Assembly: GCF_036226445.1 (NCBI RefSeq)
Contig: NZ_CP108474.1
Location: forward strand, 7,750,001-7,814,000
Source: Streptomyces sp. NBC_01255
GTDB taxonomy: Bacteria > Actinomycetota > Actinomycetes > Streptomycetales > Streptomycetaceae
Length of the DNA: 64,000 nt
Reading direction: 5' to 3'
Shown: positions 17,028-25,474 of the stretch, piece by piece
Numbering within the stretch: the stretch's first letter is position 1
Layout: every line of letters begins with the position of its first letter
Translations under genes and position numbers: made by a program
Notes under the pieces: model-generated
Told to the model about the DNA's origin: nothing
Database searches by the model: none
Seen by the model: the letters and a program-made list of their open reading frames with translations, nothing else

Positions 17028-17041
17028 TGTTTTCGTAAACA
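17028..17041. promoter_or_regulatory. LacI-type operator, site 3 (GH43-GH30 promoter)
   Basis: TGTTTTCGTAAACA lies about 150 bp upstream of the GH43 start, in the 318-bp divergent region shared with lacI. It is one mismatch from a perfect palindrome pair. Confidence 0.8.
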
Positions 17042-17124
17042 CGGTGTAGCCGGAAGTTTCGGAGGAGCCCGGGAGCCTGTCAAGGATTCGGACGAAAGAG
17101 ATCAGGGTTTTGACCCCGGGACCC

Positions 17125-17138
17125 TGTTTGCGTCAACA
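17125..17138. promoter_or_regulatory. LacI-type operator, site 4 (lacI promoter)
   Basis: TGTTTGCGTCAACA lies 60 bp before the lacI start, so the regulator probably represses itself. It is 97 bp from site 3, a spacing that could allow looping. Confidence 0.75.
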
Positions 17139-17197
17139 TGGCTTGATGGGGCGCGTCGGCGTGCGTCCTCGAGGCCCCGGGGAAGGAACGGTCGAAC

Positions 17198-18238
17198 GTG
17201 GCGGACAAGGCAACGAGAACGCCCCGCTCGCGTCCGCCCCGCAAGTGGCCCTCCATGGCGGAGGTCGCGGCGCGAGCCGGAGTCTCCTCGCAGACGGTCT
17301 CGCGCGTGGCCAACAACCACGACAACGTCGACGAGACGACGCGCGCCAAGGTGCTGGCCGCGATGCAGGAGCTCGGCTACCGCCCCAACGCGGCGGCGCG
17401 CGCCCTGGTCACCGGCAAGTTCGGCGCGATCGGCGTCGTCAGCTTCGACGTGGGCGCGCACGGCAACGCCCGTACGCTCGGAGCCATCGCGGACGCGGCG
17501 CGCGAGGCCGGCTTCTCGGTCAACTTCATGGGCATCCGGGCGCAGACCGAAGCCGCCGTACGGCAGGCCTTCCGGCACCTCATGCTCCAGTCGGTCGACG
17601 GCATCGTGCTGGTCGAGTCGCAGATGCTCGACACGCCGTCGCTGCACCTGCCGCCCACGATGCCGGTGGTGGTCGCCGACGGCGACACGGGGCACGAGTA
17701 CCCGAACGTCGACTTCGACCAGGCCCGCGGCACCCAGAGCGTCGTCGGCCATCTGCTGGAGCTCGGGCACCGGACCGTCTACCACGTCAGCGGCCCGCGC
17801 GACTCCTTCGCCGCCCGGCGGCGCGCCGAAGCGTGGGAGCGCACGCTCGTCACGGCCGGCGCCCCGGTACGCCCGACGCTGTACGGGGACTGGACCGCCG
17901 AGTCGGGCTACCTGGCAGGGCGGACGCTCGCGCAGATCCCCGACGCCACGGCGGTGTTCGCGGCGAACGACCAGATGGCGCTGGGCGTCCTGCGTGCCAT
18001 GCACGAGGCGGGGCGGTCCGTGCCGGGCGAGATCAGCGTGGCGGGCTTCGACGACGTTCCCGAGGCTCCTTTCTTCGAGCCACCTCTGACCACGGTCCAC
18101 CAGGACTTCGACGTGGTGGGCCGGCACTGTGTGACCCTGCTGCTCGAACAGATCGAACGCCGAGGCAACGGCCCCCGGCGACTCGCCGTGGAACCCACCC
18201 TCGTGGTGCGGGGCAGCACAGCACCTCCGCCCGCCTGA
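17198..18238 (+). CDS. LacI-family regulator of the carbohydrate locus
   Basis: This 346-residue LacI/GalR repressor has an N-terminal helix-turn-helix (SMAEVAARAGVSSQTVSRVAN), a hinge helix (AAARALVTG) and a periplasmic-binding-like effector domain ending with PLTTVHQDFDVVG. The GTG at 17198 follows GGAAGGAA. It is divergent from the GH43-GH30 pair and has a matching operator in its own promoter. Four more copies of the motif stand before GH95, GH35, GH43 and the ABC operon, so this is the likely local controller. The inducer is probably galactose or a galacto-oligosaccharide, but the sequence does not show it. Confidence 0.92.
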   Translation: MADKATRTPRSRPPRKWPSMAEVAARAGVSSQTVSRVANNHDNVDETTRAKVLAAMQELGYRPNAAARALVTGKFGAIGVVSFDVGAHGNARTLGAIADAAREAGFSVNFMGIRAQTEAAVRQAFRHLMLQSVDGIVLVESQMLDTPSLHLPPTMPVVVADGDTGHEYPNVDFDQARGTQSVVGHLLELGHRTVYHVSGPRDSFAARRRAEAWERTLVTAGAPVRPTLYGDWTAESGYLAGRTLAQIPDATAVFAANDQMALGVLRAMHEAGRSVPGEISVAGFDDVPEAPFFEPPLTTVHQDFDVVGRHCVTLLLEQIERRGNGPRRLAVEPTLVVRGSTAPPPA

Positions 18239-18309
18239 CGGACCCCGGCGGCGCCGGGAAGGCGGGCGACCTGTTGATGGCTGCTTCCCATCCGGCATAA
18301 CCTCACGGA

Positions 18310-18675
18310 ATGGTGCAGAGCGAGGCGAGTGACGTCGACGGCTACCTGACCGAGGTCCCCGAGGAACGCAGGGCCGTGCTGACCAGGATGCGGCGGCTGT
18401 GCCGAGAGGAGCTGGTGGGCTTCGGCGAGGTCATGGCGTACGGGATGCCCGCATACGAGCGGGACGGCACGTGCGAGATCGCGTTCGCCAGCCAGAAGCA
18501 GTACATCTCCTTCTACCTCATGCGCAGTGACGTGCGTGAGGCGTTCGACGAACGGCTGGCCGGTCACGACATGGGCAAGGGCTGTCTGCGGTTCCGCACG
18601 CCGGAGAGCGTCGACTTCGGCCTGCTGCGGGAGCTCCTCATGGCCACGGCTGCCCGGCCCGGCGAGATCTGCTGA
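18310..18675 (+). CDS. DUF1801 family protein
   Basis: This small 121-residue cytoplasmic protein has the YdhG-like DUF1801 fold: VDGYLTEVPEERRAVLTRMR at the start, GFGEVMAYGMPAYERDG in the middle, and KGCLRFRTPESVDFGLL near the end. The family's biochemical role is unclear; a frataxin-like iron-chaperone fold has been proposed. It sits between lacI and the ABC operon with no operator of its own and may simply be a passenger. Confidence 0.8.
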   Translation: MVQSEASDVDGYLTEVPEERRAVLTRMRRLCREELVGFGEVMAYGMPAYERDGTCEIAFASQKQYISFYLMRSDVREAFDERLAGHDMGKGCLRFRTPESVDFGLLRELLMATAARPGEIC

Positions 18676-18878
18676 CACCGCTGGGCAGGCGAGTACCGCT
18701 CCCACCCGTTCCGACCTGCGGTCCTTTCTCGCGCCTTCGCCGAGTCGCCATGTGCCGCGCGGCCGCCATGACGGCATGAATCCGCGCCCCGGCGGCGTTC
18801 GGCGGCCGAATTCCGCCTGATCGCTACGTCCTTGTGCTTGACGCCCATCTGGGGGTGGTGCAAACATCAGGCCATCGA

Positions 18879-18892
18879 TGATTACGTAAACA
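18879..18892. promoter_or_regulatory. LacI-type operator, site 5 (ABC importer promoter)
   Basis: TGATTACGTAAACA lies about 100 bp before the first permease gene. A further half-site (GCAAACAT, 18860-18867) is just upstream. Between 18676 and 18990 nothing else was recognised. Confidence 0.78.
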
Positions 18893-18990
18893 TCGACTCA
18901 TCGGCTCAGACTCCTTCCAGCCTTCCGGCCCGGAGATTCTGCTTCCCCGCTCCGTTCCCGACCGGTCGGTCACCGACGCAAGGAACCACC

Positions 18991-19917
18991 ATGACGCTCC
19001 TGTCGACGTCAGCACAGGCGGCCCCGCCGCCCCGCCGCCGAGCGCGCTCCCGTCTCCGCAAGGAGGCCTTGGTCGGATGGGGGTTCGCCGGCCCGTTCGT
19101 CGCCGTCTTCGGCCTGGTGTTCCTCGCGCCGATCGGATACGCCCTGTACCTGAGCCTCTTCAAGGACCGGCTCATCGGCGGCACCTCCTTCGTCGGCCTC
19201 GACAACTACGGCGAGGCGCTCACCGATCCGCGCTTCTGGGACGGACTGGCCCGGGTGGGCCTGTTCCTCCTGATCCAGGTGCCGGTCATGCTCGGCATCG
19301 CGCTGCTCGTCGCCCTCGCGATCGACAGCGGCCGGCTCTACGGCAAGAGCTTCTTCCGGGTGGCGGTCTTCCTGCCGTACGCGGTCCCCGCCGTCGTCGC
19401 CAGCCTCATCTGGGGCTTCATGTACGGCACGCGGTTCGGTCTCGTCGGCAACATCAACGACGCGTTCGGGATCACGCTGCCCGACCCGCTCTCGCCTTCA
19501 CTGGTCCTCGCGTCCATCGGCAACATCGTGACCTGGGAGTTCGTCGGCTACAACATGCTGATCTTCTACTCGGCGCTCAAGGTCGTGCCCCGCTCGCTCT
19601 ACGAGGCGGCGGCGATCGACGGCGCGGGGGAGTGGCGCGTCGTGACCTCGGTCAAGCTGCCGGCGATCCGCAGCGCGCTCGTCATCGCCACGATCTTCTC
19701 GATCATCGGCAGCTTCCAGCTGTTCAACGAGCCGAGCATCCTCCAGAAGCTCGCCCCGAACGCGATCACCAGCGACTTCACCCCGAACCTCTACACCTAC
19801 TCGCTGTCCTTCGCGGGCCAGCAGCACAACTACGCGGCGACCGTGGCGATCGTGATGGGCGTGATCACCGCGATCATCGCCTACGCGGTCCAGCTGCGCG
19901 GCATGCGGAAGGGCTGA
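18991..19917 (+). CDS. carbohydrate ABC importer permease (MalF/UgpA type)
   Basis: This 308-residue inner-membrane protein has six predicted helices and the EAA loop (YEAAAIDGAGEWRVVTSVKLPAI) that docks the ATPase. It is the first gene of a permease-permease-binding-protein operon. The ATG at 18991 follows AAGGAA. The cluster has no ATPase, as is usual in streptomycetes, where the shared MsiK drives many sugar importers. Operator site 5 places it under the LacI regulator, so the cargo is probably a galacto-oligosaccharide released by the secreted enzymes. Confidence 0.9.
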   Translation: MTLLSTSAQAAPPPRRRARSRLRKEALVGWGFAGPFVAVFGLVFLAPIGYALYLSLFKDRLIGGTSFVGLDNYGEALTDPRFWDGLARVGLFLLIQVPVMLGIALLVALAIDSGRLYGKSFFRVAVFLPYAVPAVVASLIWGFMYGTRFGLVGNINDAFGITLPDPLSPSLVLASIGNIVTWEFVGYNMLIFYSALKVVPRSLYEAAAIDGAGEWRVVTSVKLPAIRSALVIATIFSIIGSFQLFNEPSILQKLAPNAITSDFTPNLYTYSLSFAGQQHNYAATVAIVMGVITAIIAYAVQLRGMRKG

Positions 19918-19921
19918 ACCG

Positions 19922-20932
19922 ATGACCACCTCCCTCGCGACGACGGCGTCCAACACGGCCTCCGACACAGGGTCCAGTACGGGATCCACGGGGTCTACGG
20001 GATCCACTACGGGCTCCGCCGACGGCTCCGCGTCAGCCGCACCGGCGGCCGGGCGCCGGAAGCGGCGGATGCCGCCGCGGACCCCGCTCAACCCCCGGCC
20101 CAGCATCCCGCTGACCGTCGTCACCGGTCTGGTCCTCGTCTACACCCTGCTCCCTCTCGCGTGGCTCCTCGTCAACGCCACCAAGGACCAGAACGGACTG
20201 CTCGACTCCTTCGGTCTCTGGTTCGCCGACGACACGCACCTCTGGGACAACATCACCCGCACCCTCACGTACGACGACGGCGTCTTCGTCCGCTGGCTGC
20301 TCAACACCCTGCTGTACGTCGCCGCCGGCGCGGGCGGTGCCACGGTCCTCGCCGTCCTCGGCGGGTACGCCCTCGCCAAGTACCGGTTCCCGGGCCGCCG
20401 GGCGGTCTTCGCGGTGGTCCTCGGGGCCGTGGCCGTGCCCGGCACCGCGCTCGCCGTCCCCACCTTCCTGATGTTCAGCAACATGGGCCTGACCAACACC
20501 CCATGGGCGGTGATCATCCCGTCCCTGATCTCGCCCTTCGGGCTCTACCTGATGTGGGTCTTCGCCGCCGAGGCGGTCCCCACCGAGCTCCTGGAGGCCG
20601 CGCGCATCGACGGCTCGGGCGAGCTGCGCACCTTCTTCACGATCGCGCTGCCGCTGCTGATGCCGGGCACCGTCACGGTGCTGCTGTTCTCGATGGTCGC
20701 GACCTGGAACAACTACTTCCTGCCGCTGATCATGATCAAGGACCCCGACTGGTACCCGCTGACGCTCGGCCTCAACGCCTGGAACGCCCAGGCCCAGACG
20801 GCCGGAGGCGAGGCCGTCTTCGACCTCATCATCACCGGCTCCCTGCTGACGATCGTCCCGATCGTCGCGATCTTCCTGCTGCTCCAGCGGTTCTGGCAGT
20901 CCGGCCTGGCCGCCGGCAGCGTCAAGGAATGA
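19922..20932 (+). CDS. carbohydrate ABC importer permease (MalG/UgpE type)
   Basis: This 336-residue partner permease begins four bases after the previous stop. Its first 60 residues are an unusual low-complexity Ser/Thr/Gly/Ala tail (GSTGSTGSTTGS), followed by basic and proline-rich residues, before the first membrane helix. Six helices and an EAA loop (LLEAARIDGSGELRTFFTIALP) follow. The long flexible tail is not part of the family core. It is encoded by near-repeats (GGGTCTACGGGATCCAC-like), so it probably grew by slippage. Confidence 0.9.
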   Translation: MTTSLATTASNTASDTGSSTGSTGSTGSTTGSADGSASAAPAAGRRKRRMPPRTPLNPRPSIPLTVVTGLVLVYTLLPLAWLLVNATKDQNGLLDSFGLWFADDTHLWDNITRTLTYDDGVFVRWLLNTLLYVAAGAGGATVLAVLGGYALAKYRFPGRRAVFAVVLGAVAVPGTALAVPTFLMFSNMGLTNTPWAVIIPSLISPFGLYLMWVFAAEAVPTELLEAARIDGSGELRTFFTIALPLLMPGTVTVLLFSMVATWNNYFLPLIMIKDPDWYPLTLGLNAWNAQAQTAGGEAVFDLIITGSLLTIVPIVAIFLLLQRFWQSGLAAGSVKE

Positions 20933-21020
20933 CGGCTCCACCCCCTCCCTCACTCCCGGCACCGCCCTCCCGCACACCCTCCCTCACGCCCGCCCGCACC
21001 ACCGACCAGGAGCACACCCC

Positions 21021-22361
21021 ATGAGCACTCGCACCACCCGCAGACTCCTCGCCGCGCTCGCCGCCGTCTCCGCCCTCGCCCTCACCGCCACGGCCTGCGG
21101 CTCCGACGCCTCGGACGGCGGCGGTGCCGCAGGCGGCCCGAAGGATGTCACGGCAGCTCTGGAGAAGGGCGGCAAGGTGACGGTGTGGGCCTGGGAACCC
21201 ACGCTCAAGAAGGTCGCCGAGGACTTCGAGAAGAAGTACCCCAAGGTCGACGTCGAGCTGGTCAACGCCGGTACCGGCGACAAGCAGTACACCGCCCTGC
21301 AGAACGCGATAGCCGCCGGATCCGGCGCCCCCGATGTGGCGCAGATCGAGTACTACGCCCTCGGCCAGTTCACGATCGGCAAGTCCGTCGAGGACCTTTC
21401 CCCCTACGGCGCCAAGCGGTACGCCACGGGCTTCACGCCCGGCCCGTGGAACGCGGTCTCCGACGACCAGGCCATCCACGCGCTGCCCATGGACTCCGGT
21501 CCGATGGCGTTCTTCTACAACAAGAAGGTCTTCGACAAGCACGGCATCAAGGTGCCGACCACCTGGGACGCGTACGTGGAGGCGGCCCGCGCGCTGCACA
21601 AGGCCGACCCGAAGATCTTCATCACCAACGACACGGGCGACGCCGGTGCCACCACCAGTCTCATCTGGCAGGCCGGTGGCCGCCCGTACAAGACGGACGG
21701 CACCGACGTCACCGTGAACTTCGGCGACGAGGGCACCACGACGTACACCGCCACCTGGCAGAAGCTCCTCGACGAGAAGCTCGTCGCGCCGATCAGCTCC
21801 TGGAGCGACGCCTGGTACAAGGGCCTGGCCGACGGCTCCATCGCCACCCTCTCCATCGGCGCCTGGATGCCGGCCAACCTCACGTCCGGCGTCGCCTCCG
21901 CCTCCGGCGACTGGAGGGTCGCCCCGCTCCCGCAGTGGACGGAGGGCGCCAAGGCGAGTGCAGAGAACGGCGGCAGCTCACTCGCCGTGCCGAAGGCCGC
22001 CAAGAACAAGGAACTCGCCTACGCCTTCACGGAGTTCGCGACCACGGGAGCCGGCGCGAGCGCCCGAGTCGCCGAGGGCGCCTTCCCGGCCACCCGCGCC
22101 GACCTGGAGTCGAAGGAGTTCCTCGACGCCGCGTTCCCGTACTTCGGCGGCCAGAAGGCCAACCGGATCTTCGCAGAGTCCGCCCGTAACGTCGGCGCCG
22201 ACTGGAACTACCTGCCTTACCAGGTGTACGCGAACTCGATCTTCAATGACACCGTCGGCAAGGCGTACGTCTCCCCGACCAAGCTCACCGACGGCCTGAA
22301 GGCCTGGCAGGACGCGAGCGTCACGTACGGGAAGGATCAGGGCTTCGCCGTCAACAAGTAG
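21021..22361 (+). CDS. extracellular sugar-binding lipoprotein (family 1)
   Basis: This 446-residue substrate-binding lipoprotein has an Arg-rich signal, lipobox LTATAC with Cys26, a Gly/Ser linker, and a MalE/UgpB-type fold (KVTVWAWEPTLKKVAEDFEKKYP; DKQYTALQNAIAAGSGAPDVAQIEYYAL). It delivers oligosaccharides to the two permeases encoded before it. The order permease-permease-binding protein is less common than binding protein first. A hairpin follows the stop. The ligand is not readable from the sequence; galacto-oligosaccharides are inferred. Confidence 0.9.
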   Translation: MSTRTTRRLLAALAAVSALALTATACGSDASDGGGAAGGPKDVTAALEKGGKVTVWAWEPTLKKVAEDFEKKYPKVDVELVNAGTGDKQYTALQNAIAAGSGAPDVAQIEYYALGQFTIGKSVEDLSPYGAKRYATGFTPGPWNAVSDDQAIHALPMDSGPMAFFYNKKVFDKHGIKVPTTWDAYVEAARALHKADPKIFITNDTGDAGATTSLIWQAGGRPYKTDGTDVTVNFGDEGTTTYTATWQKLLDEKLVAPISSWSDAWYKGLADGSIATLSIGAWMPANLTSGVASASGDWRVAPLPQWTEGAKASAENGGSSLAVPKAAKNKELAYAFTEFATTGAGASARVAEGAFPATRADLESKEFLDAAFPYFGGQKANRIFAESARNVGADWNYLPYQVYANSIFNDTVGKAYVSPTKLTDGLKAWQDASVTYGKDQGFAVNK

Positions 22362-22371
22362 GCGTGTTCAT

Positions 22372-22405
22372 GGCTCCGGTCTCCCCGGGAGGGGCGGCCG
22401 GAGCC
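22372..22405 (+). terminator. hairpin after the sugar-binding protein gene
   Basis: GGCTCCGG (22372-22379) pairs with CCGGAGCC (22398-22405), and the loop itself contains an inner CTCCC/GGGAG pairing. It starts 10 bases after the stop. Confidence 0.8.
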
Positions 22406-22741
22406 GACCGGGTGCGTTGAATGGTGTTTTCTGTTTGATTTTCAGGAATTGATGTCATGGGCACGTCATTACGCGCGTCGTGTCAACTCCTCTATTCAGT
22501 ATGACCATTGATGGGTCGAGGCCGGAGATTACGGACGCATCTCGGCCTTGTTGAGGCCCTTGACGGCGCGGGCGTTGCGTTGTGTCATGGAGTCGAGCGT
22601 TTGAATTTGTTTGAGTTCGAGGGATTGTGATGCCCTAGTGAGGCGCCCCGCGCCTCCCGGCCCGTTCCTCTCCTCCCTCCCCGACCGGCCCCGCACGTTC
22701 CCCCGCGCGCGCCGGTCGCTGCCTGCATCAAGGAGCCCCCG
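22406..22741. other. AT-rich intergenic region before the second ABC operon
   Basis: About 336 bp without a gene. It is clearly less GC-rich than its surroundings (for example GTTTTCTGTTTGATTTTC and TTTGAATTTGTTTGAGTTC near 22430 and 22600). No copy of the LacI operator was seen, so the operon that follows appears to be controlled separately. It probably holds the promoter and an activator or repressor site that I cannot name. Confidence 0.5.
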
Positions 22742-23788
22742 ATGTTCCGATCCGCCCCCCGTCGCACGGCCGCCGCCGCCGGACTTCTCGTCACGCTCGG
22801 ACTGAGCACGGCCTGCTCGTCCGGTCAGACGGCGAGCAGCACCACCGGAGACCAGGTCGCCAAGGTCGACGGCAAGATCTCGATCACGTACCTCCAGAAG
22901 CAGGGCGACCAGGAGTACTTCATCGGCGAGGCCGCCGGGGCGAAGGCGAAGGCCGCGGAGCTCGGCATCGACCTCAAGGTCGTCAACCTGGGCAACGACG
23001 CCAACAAGACCGTCAGCGAAGTGCAGTCGGCGATCGCCCAGAAGACGAACGGCGTCATCATCGTCGTACCGGACCCGGCCGTCGGCCCGCAGGTCGTCCA
23101 GACCGCGAGGGACGGCAAGGTCGCGCTCCTGACCTCCGACGACCAGATCTGCACCACCGGCCCCGACCCCGCCGCCTGCGGCAAAAGCGACCTGGTTCCC
23201 CGGATCGGATTCAGCGGTGCCCAGATGGGCGAGGAGGTCGGCAAGCGCGCCGCCGCCGAGTTCGCGAAGGCCGGCTGGAAGGCCGCCGACACCCGGGTCG
23301 TCTCGGCCTGGAAGCAGGACGTGACGGTCTGCGGTGACCGGGTCGCGGCCGCGAAGAAGGCGTTCGACGCGGCCGTACCCGGCGTGAAGACCATCGACGT
23401 GCCGACCGACAACACGCCCACCGGAGCCCAGGACAAGATCGCCGCGACGGTCACCGCCAACGCGGGCGTGAAGAACTGGGTGGTCTGGGGCTGCAACGAC
23501 GAGAACGTGATGGGCGGTGTCACCGCGCTCGCCAACGCCGGAGTGAGCCCCGACCACGTCGTCGGCGTGGGGCTCGGCGCCTATCTGGCCTGCAAGGAGT
23601 GGCAGTCGGACAAGCCGTCCGGCATGAAGGCCGCGCTGTTCATCAACGGCAAGGACGTCGGTGCGCTGGCCGTCCAGACCATGTACGACAAGCTCAAGAA
23701 CGGCAAGGACTTCCCTGTCGAAGCCTTCGCCCCGACCACCATGGTCGACAAGGGCTCGTGGAAGAGCGCCGGACTCACCTGCGGGTGA
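22742..23788 (+). CDS. AraF-like pentose-binding lipoprotein
   Basis: This 348-residue substrate-binding lipoprotein (lipobox LSTAC, Cys25) has the type I periplasmic-binding fold of the AraF/RbsB class. Stretches such as QSAIAQKTNGVIIVVPDPAVGPQVV and NWVVWGCNDENVMGGV resemble the E. coli arabinose-binding protein, as I recall it. A typical ATPase and permease follow, so this is an AraFGH-style importer. L-arabinose fits the neighbouring arabinogalactan enzymes, but galactose or xylose cannot be excluded. Confidence 0.85.
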   Translation: MFRSAPRRTAAAAGLLVTLGLSTACSSGQTASSTTGDQVAKVDGKISITYLQKQGDQEYFIGEAAGAKAKAAELGIDLKVVNLGNDANKTVSEVQSAIAQKTNGVIIVVPDPAVGPQVVQTARDGKVALLTSDDQICTTGPDPAACGKSDLVPRIGFSGAQMGEEVGKRAAAEFAKAGWKAADTRVVSAWKQDVTVCGDRVAAAKKAFDAAVPGVKTIDVPTDNTPTGAQDKIAATVTANAGVKNWVVWGCNDENVMGGVTALANAGVSPDHVVGVGLGAYLACKEWQSDKPSGMKAALFINGKDVGALAVQTMYDKLKNGKDFPVEAFAPTTMVDKGSWKSAGLTCG

Positions 23789-23881
23789 GCGGTCCCGGCC
23801 GGCGGCCACCACGGAAGCGCCCGCCGGCCGGGTGACCCCCCTACCTGCCTTCTACCTTCTGCCTTCGAGGTGAACCGAGAC

Positions 23882-25474
23882 ATGAGCCCATCGCATCACC
23901 CGGCCTCCGCCGCGGGATCCCACGACGGCCCGCCACCCGCGGGATCCCCCTCCTCGTCCGTCGGGGTGTCCGGCATCGTCAAGCGCTTCGGCGAGGTGCG
24001 GGCGATCAGCGGCGTCACACTCGACTTCCCCGCCGGACAGGTCACCGCCCTGATGGGAGAGAACGGCGCGGGGAAGTCCACGCTGCTGAAGATCCTCACC
24101 GGCGACCACCAGCCCACCGAGGGGCACGTGCTCGTGAACGGAGAGCCCGTCGCGCTCGACTCACCGGCCCGTGCCCGAGCCGCCGGCATCAGGATCATCC
24201 CTCAGGAACCCGAGATCGTCCCGCACGTCTCCGTCGCGGAGAACGTCTACGCCGGGGCCCTGCCCCGCAAGCGGGGGCGCGTCCTGGACCGGGCGGAACT
24301 CGACCGGCGGATCAGGGCGGACCTCGACCGGCTGGGCTTCGCGCACGTACTCGACCCCGACCTGATCGGCTCTCAGCTCACCCCCGCTCAGCGGCAGTTG
24401 GTGGAGATCATGCGTGCGCTGACCGGTGCCACCACCGCCCGGATCATCGCGTTCGACGAGCCCACGTCCTCGCTGTCCGAGCACGAGGTCGACGCACTGT
24501 TCGCGCTCATCCGGCGGCTGCGCGACGAGGGCATCGCGATCGTGTACGTCTCGCACCGCATGCAGGAGATCTTCCAGCTCGCCGACCGCATCGCGGTCCT
24601 GCGCGACGGCAGCCTCGTCGGCGTCCAGGACGCCCGGACCACGGACGAGAGCGAGCTCGTCCGCCTGATGGTGGGCCGTGATCTCTCCGCCCTGTTCGTA
24701 CGGCAGCGGGTCGCCACGGACCGGCTGGTCCTCGACGTCCGGAACCTGACGACCGACGACGTGACGGGCATCTCGCTGCGTGTGCACGCCGGTGAAGTCG
24801 TGGGCCTGGCGGGCCTGATCGGAGCCGGACGCTCCGAACTGGCCCTGGCGCTCGCGGGCGACCTGCCCGTCCGCGCCGGCACCGCCACGCTGGACGGAGT
24901 GCCGTTGCGCAGCGGCCGACCGGGGGACGTCATCCGCGCCGGACTCGGTCTCGCGCCCGAGGAGCGCAAGGCGCAGGCGCTGTTCCTTCAGCAGTCCGTC
25001 AAGGACAACGCCACCCTCGTCGTACTGGACCGGCTGCGGCGCTTCCGGTTCGTCCGGCGGACGGCCGAACGCCGGCTCGCCCAGGAGTTCTCCGACCGGC
25101 TCAGGGTGCGCACCCCGTCGATCGACCACGAGGTGCGCAAGCTGTCGGGCGGCAATCAGCAGAAGGTCGTGCTGGCCCGGTGGCTGGCACGTAAACCGAA
25201 GGTGCTGATCCTCGACGAGCCGACGCGTGGCATCGACGTCGGCGCGAAGGCGGAGATCTACCAGATCATCGCCGACCTGGCCGCCGAGGGCGTCGCGGTG
25301 CTGGTCATCTCCTCCGAACTCCCCGAACTCCTCGGTCTCGCCGACCGGGTCGTCGTCATGCAGGGCGGCCGGATCACCGGCGAACTCGACCGCGGCGAAG
25401 CCACCGAAGCAGCCATCCTCGAACTCGCCATGGCCGACGACATCGTCGGCGCCGGCACCGGAGCATCGTCATGA
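23882..25474 (+). CDS. sugar ABC transporter ATPase with two nucleotide-binding domains (AraG/RbsA type)
   Basis: This 530-residue protein has two ABC cassettes. The first has Walker A GENGAGKST, Q-loop and DEPTSSL; the second keeps LSGGNQQKV and DEPTRGIDVG, and its Walker A is degenerate (GLIGAGRSE), as normal for this class. The ATG at 23882 is chosen over a GTG four codons upstream; the GAGG there fits the ATG as ribosome site. It lies 93 bp after the binding protein and overlaps the permease gene by four bases (ATGA). Confidence 0.9.
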   Translation: MSPSHHPASAAGSHDGPPPAGSPSSSVGVSGIVKRFGEVRAISGVTLDFPAGQVTALMGENGAGKSTLLKILTGDHQPTEGHVLVNGEPVALDSPARARAAGIRIIPQEPEIVPHVSVAENVYAGALPRKRGRVLDRAELDRRIRADLDRLGFAHVLDPDLIGSQLTPAQRQLVEIMRALTGATTARIIAFDEPTSSLSEHEVDALFALIRRLRDEGIAIVYVSHRMQEIFQLADRIAVLRDGSLVGVQDARTTDESELVRLMVGRDLSALFVRQRVATDRLVLDVRNLTTDDVTGISLRVHAGEVVGLAGLIGAGRSELALALAGDLPVRAGTATLDGVPLRSGRPGDVIRAGLGLAPEERKAQALFLQQSVKDNATLVVLDRLRRFRFVRRTAERRLAQEFSDRLRVRTPSIDHEVRKLSGGNQQKVVLARWLARKPKVLILDEPTRGIDVGAKAEIYQIIADLAAEGVAVLVISSELPELLGLADRVVVMQGGRITGELDRGEATEAAILELAMADDIVGAGTGASS

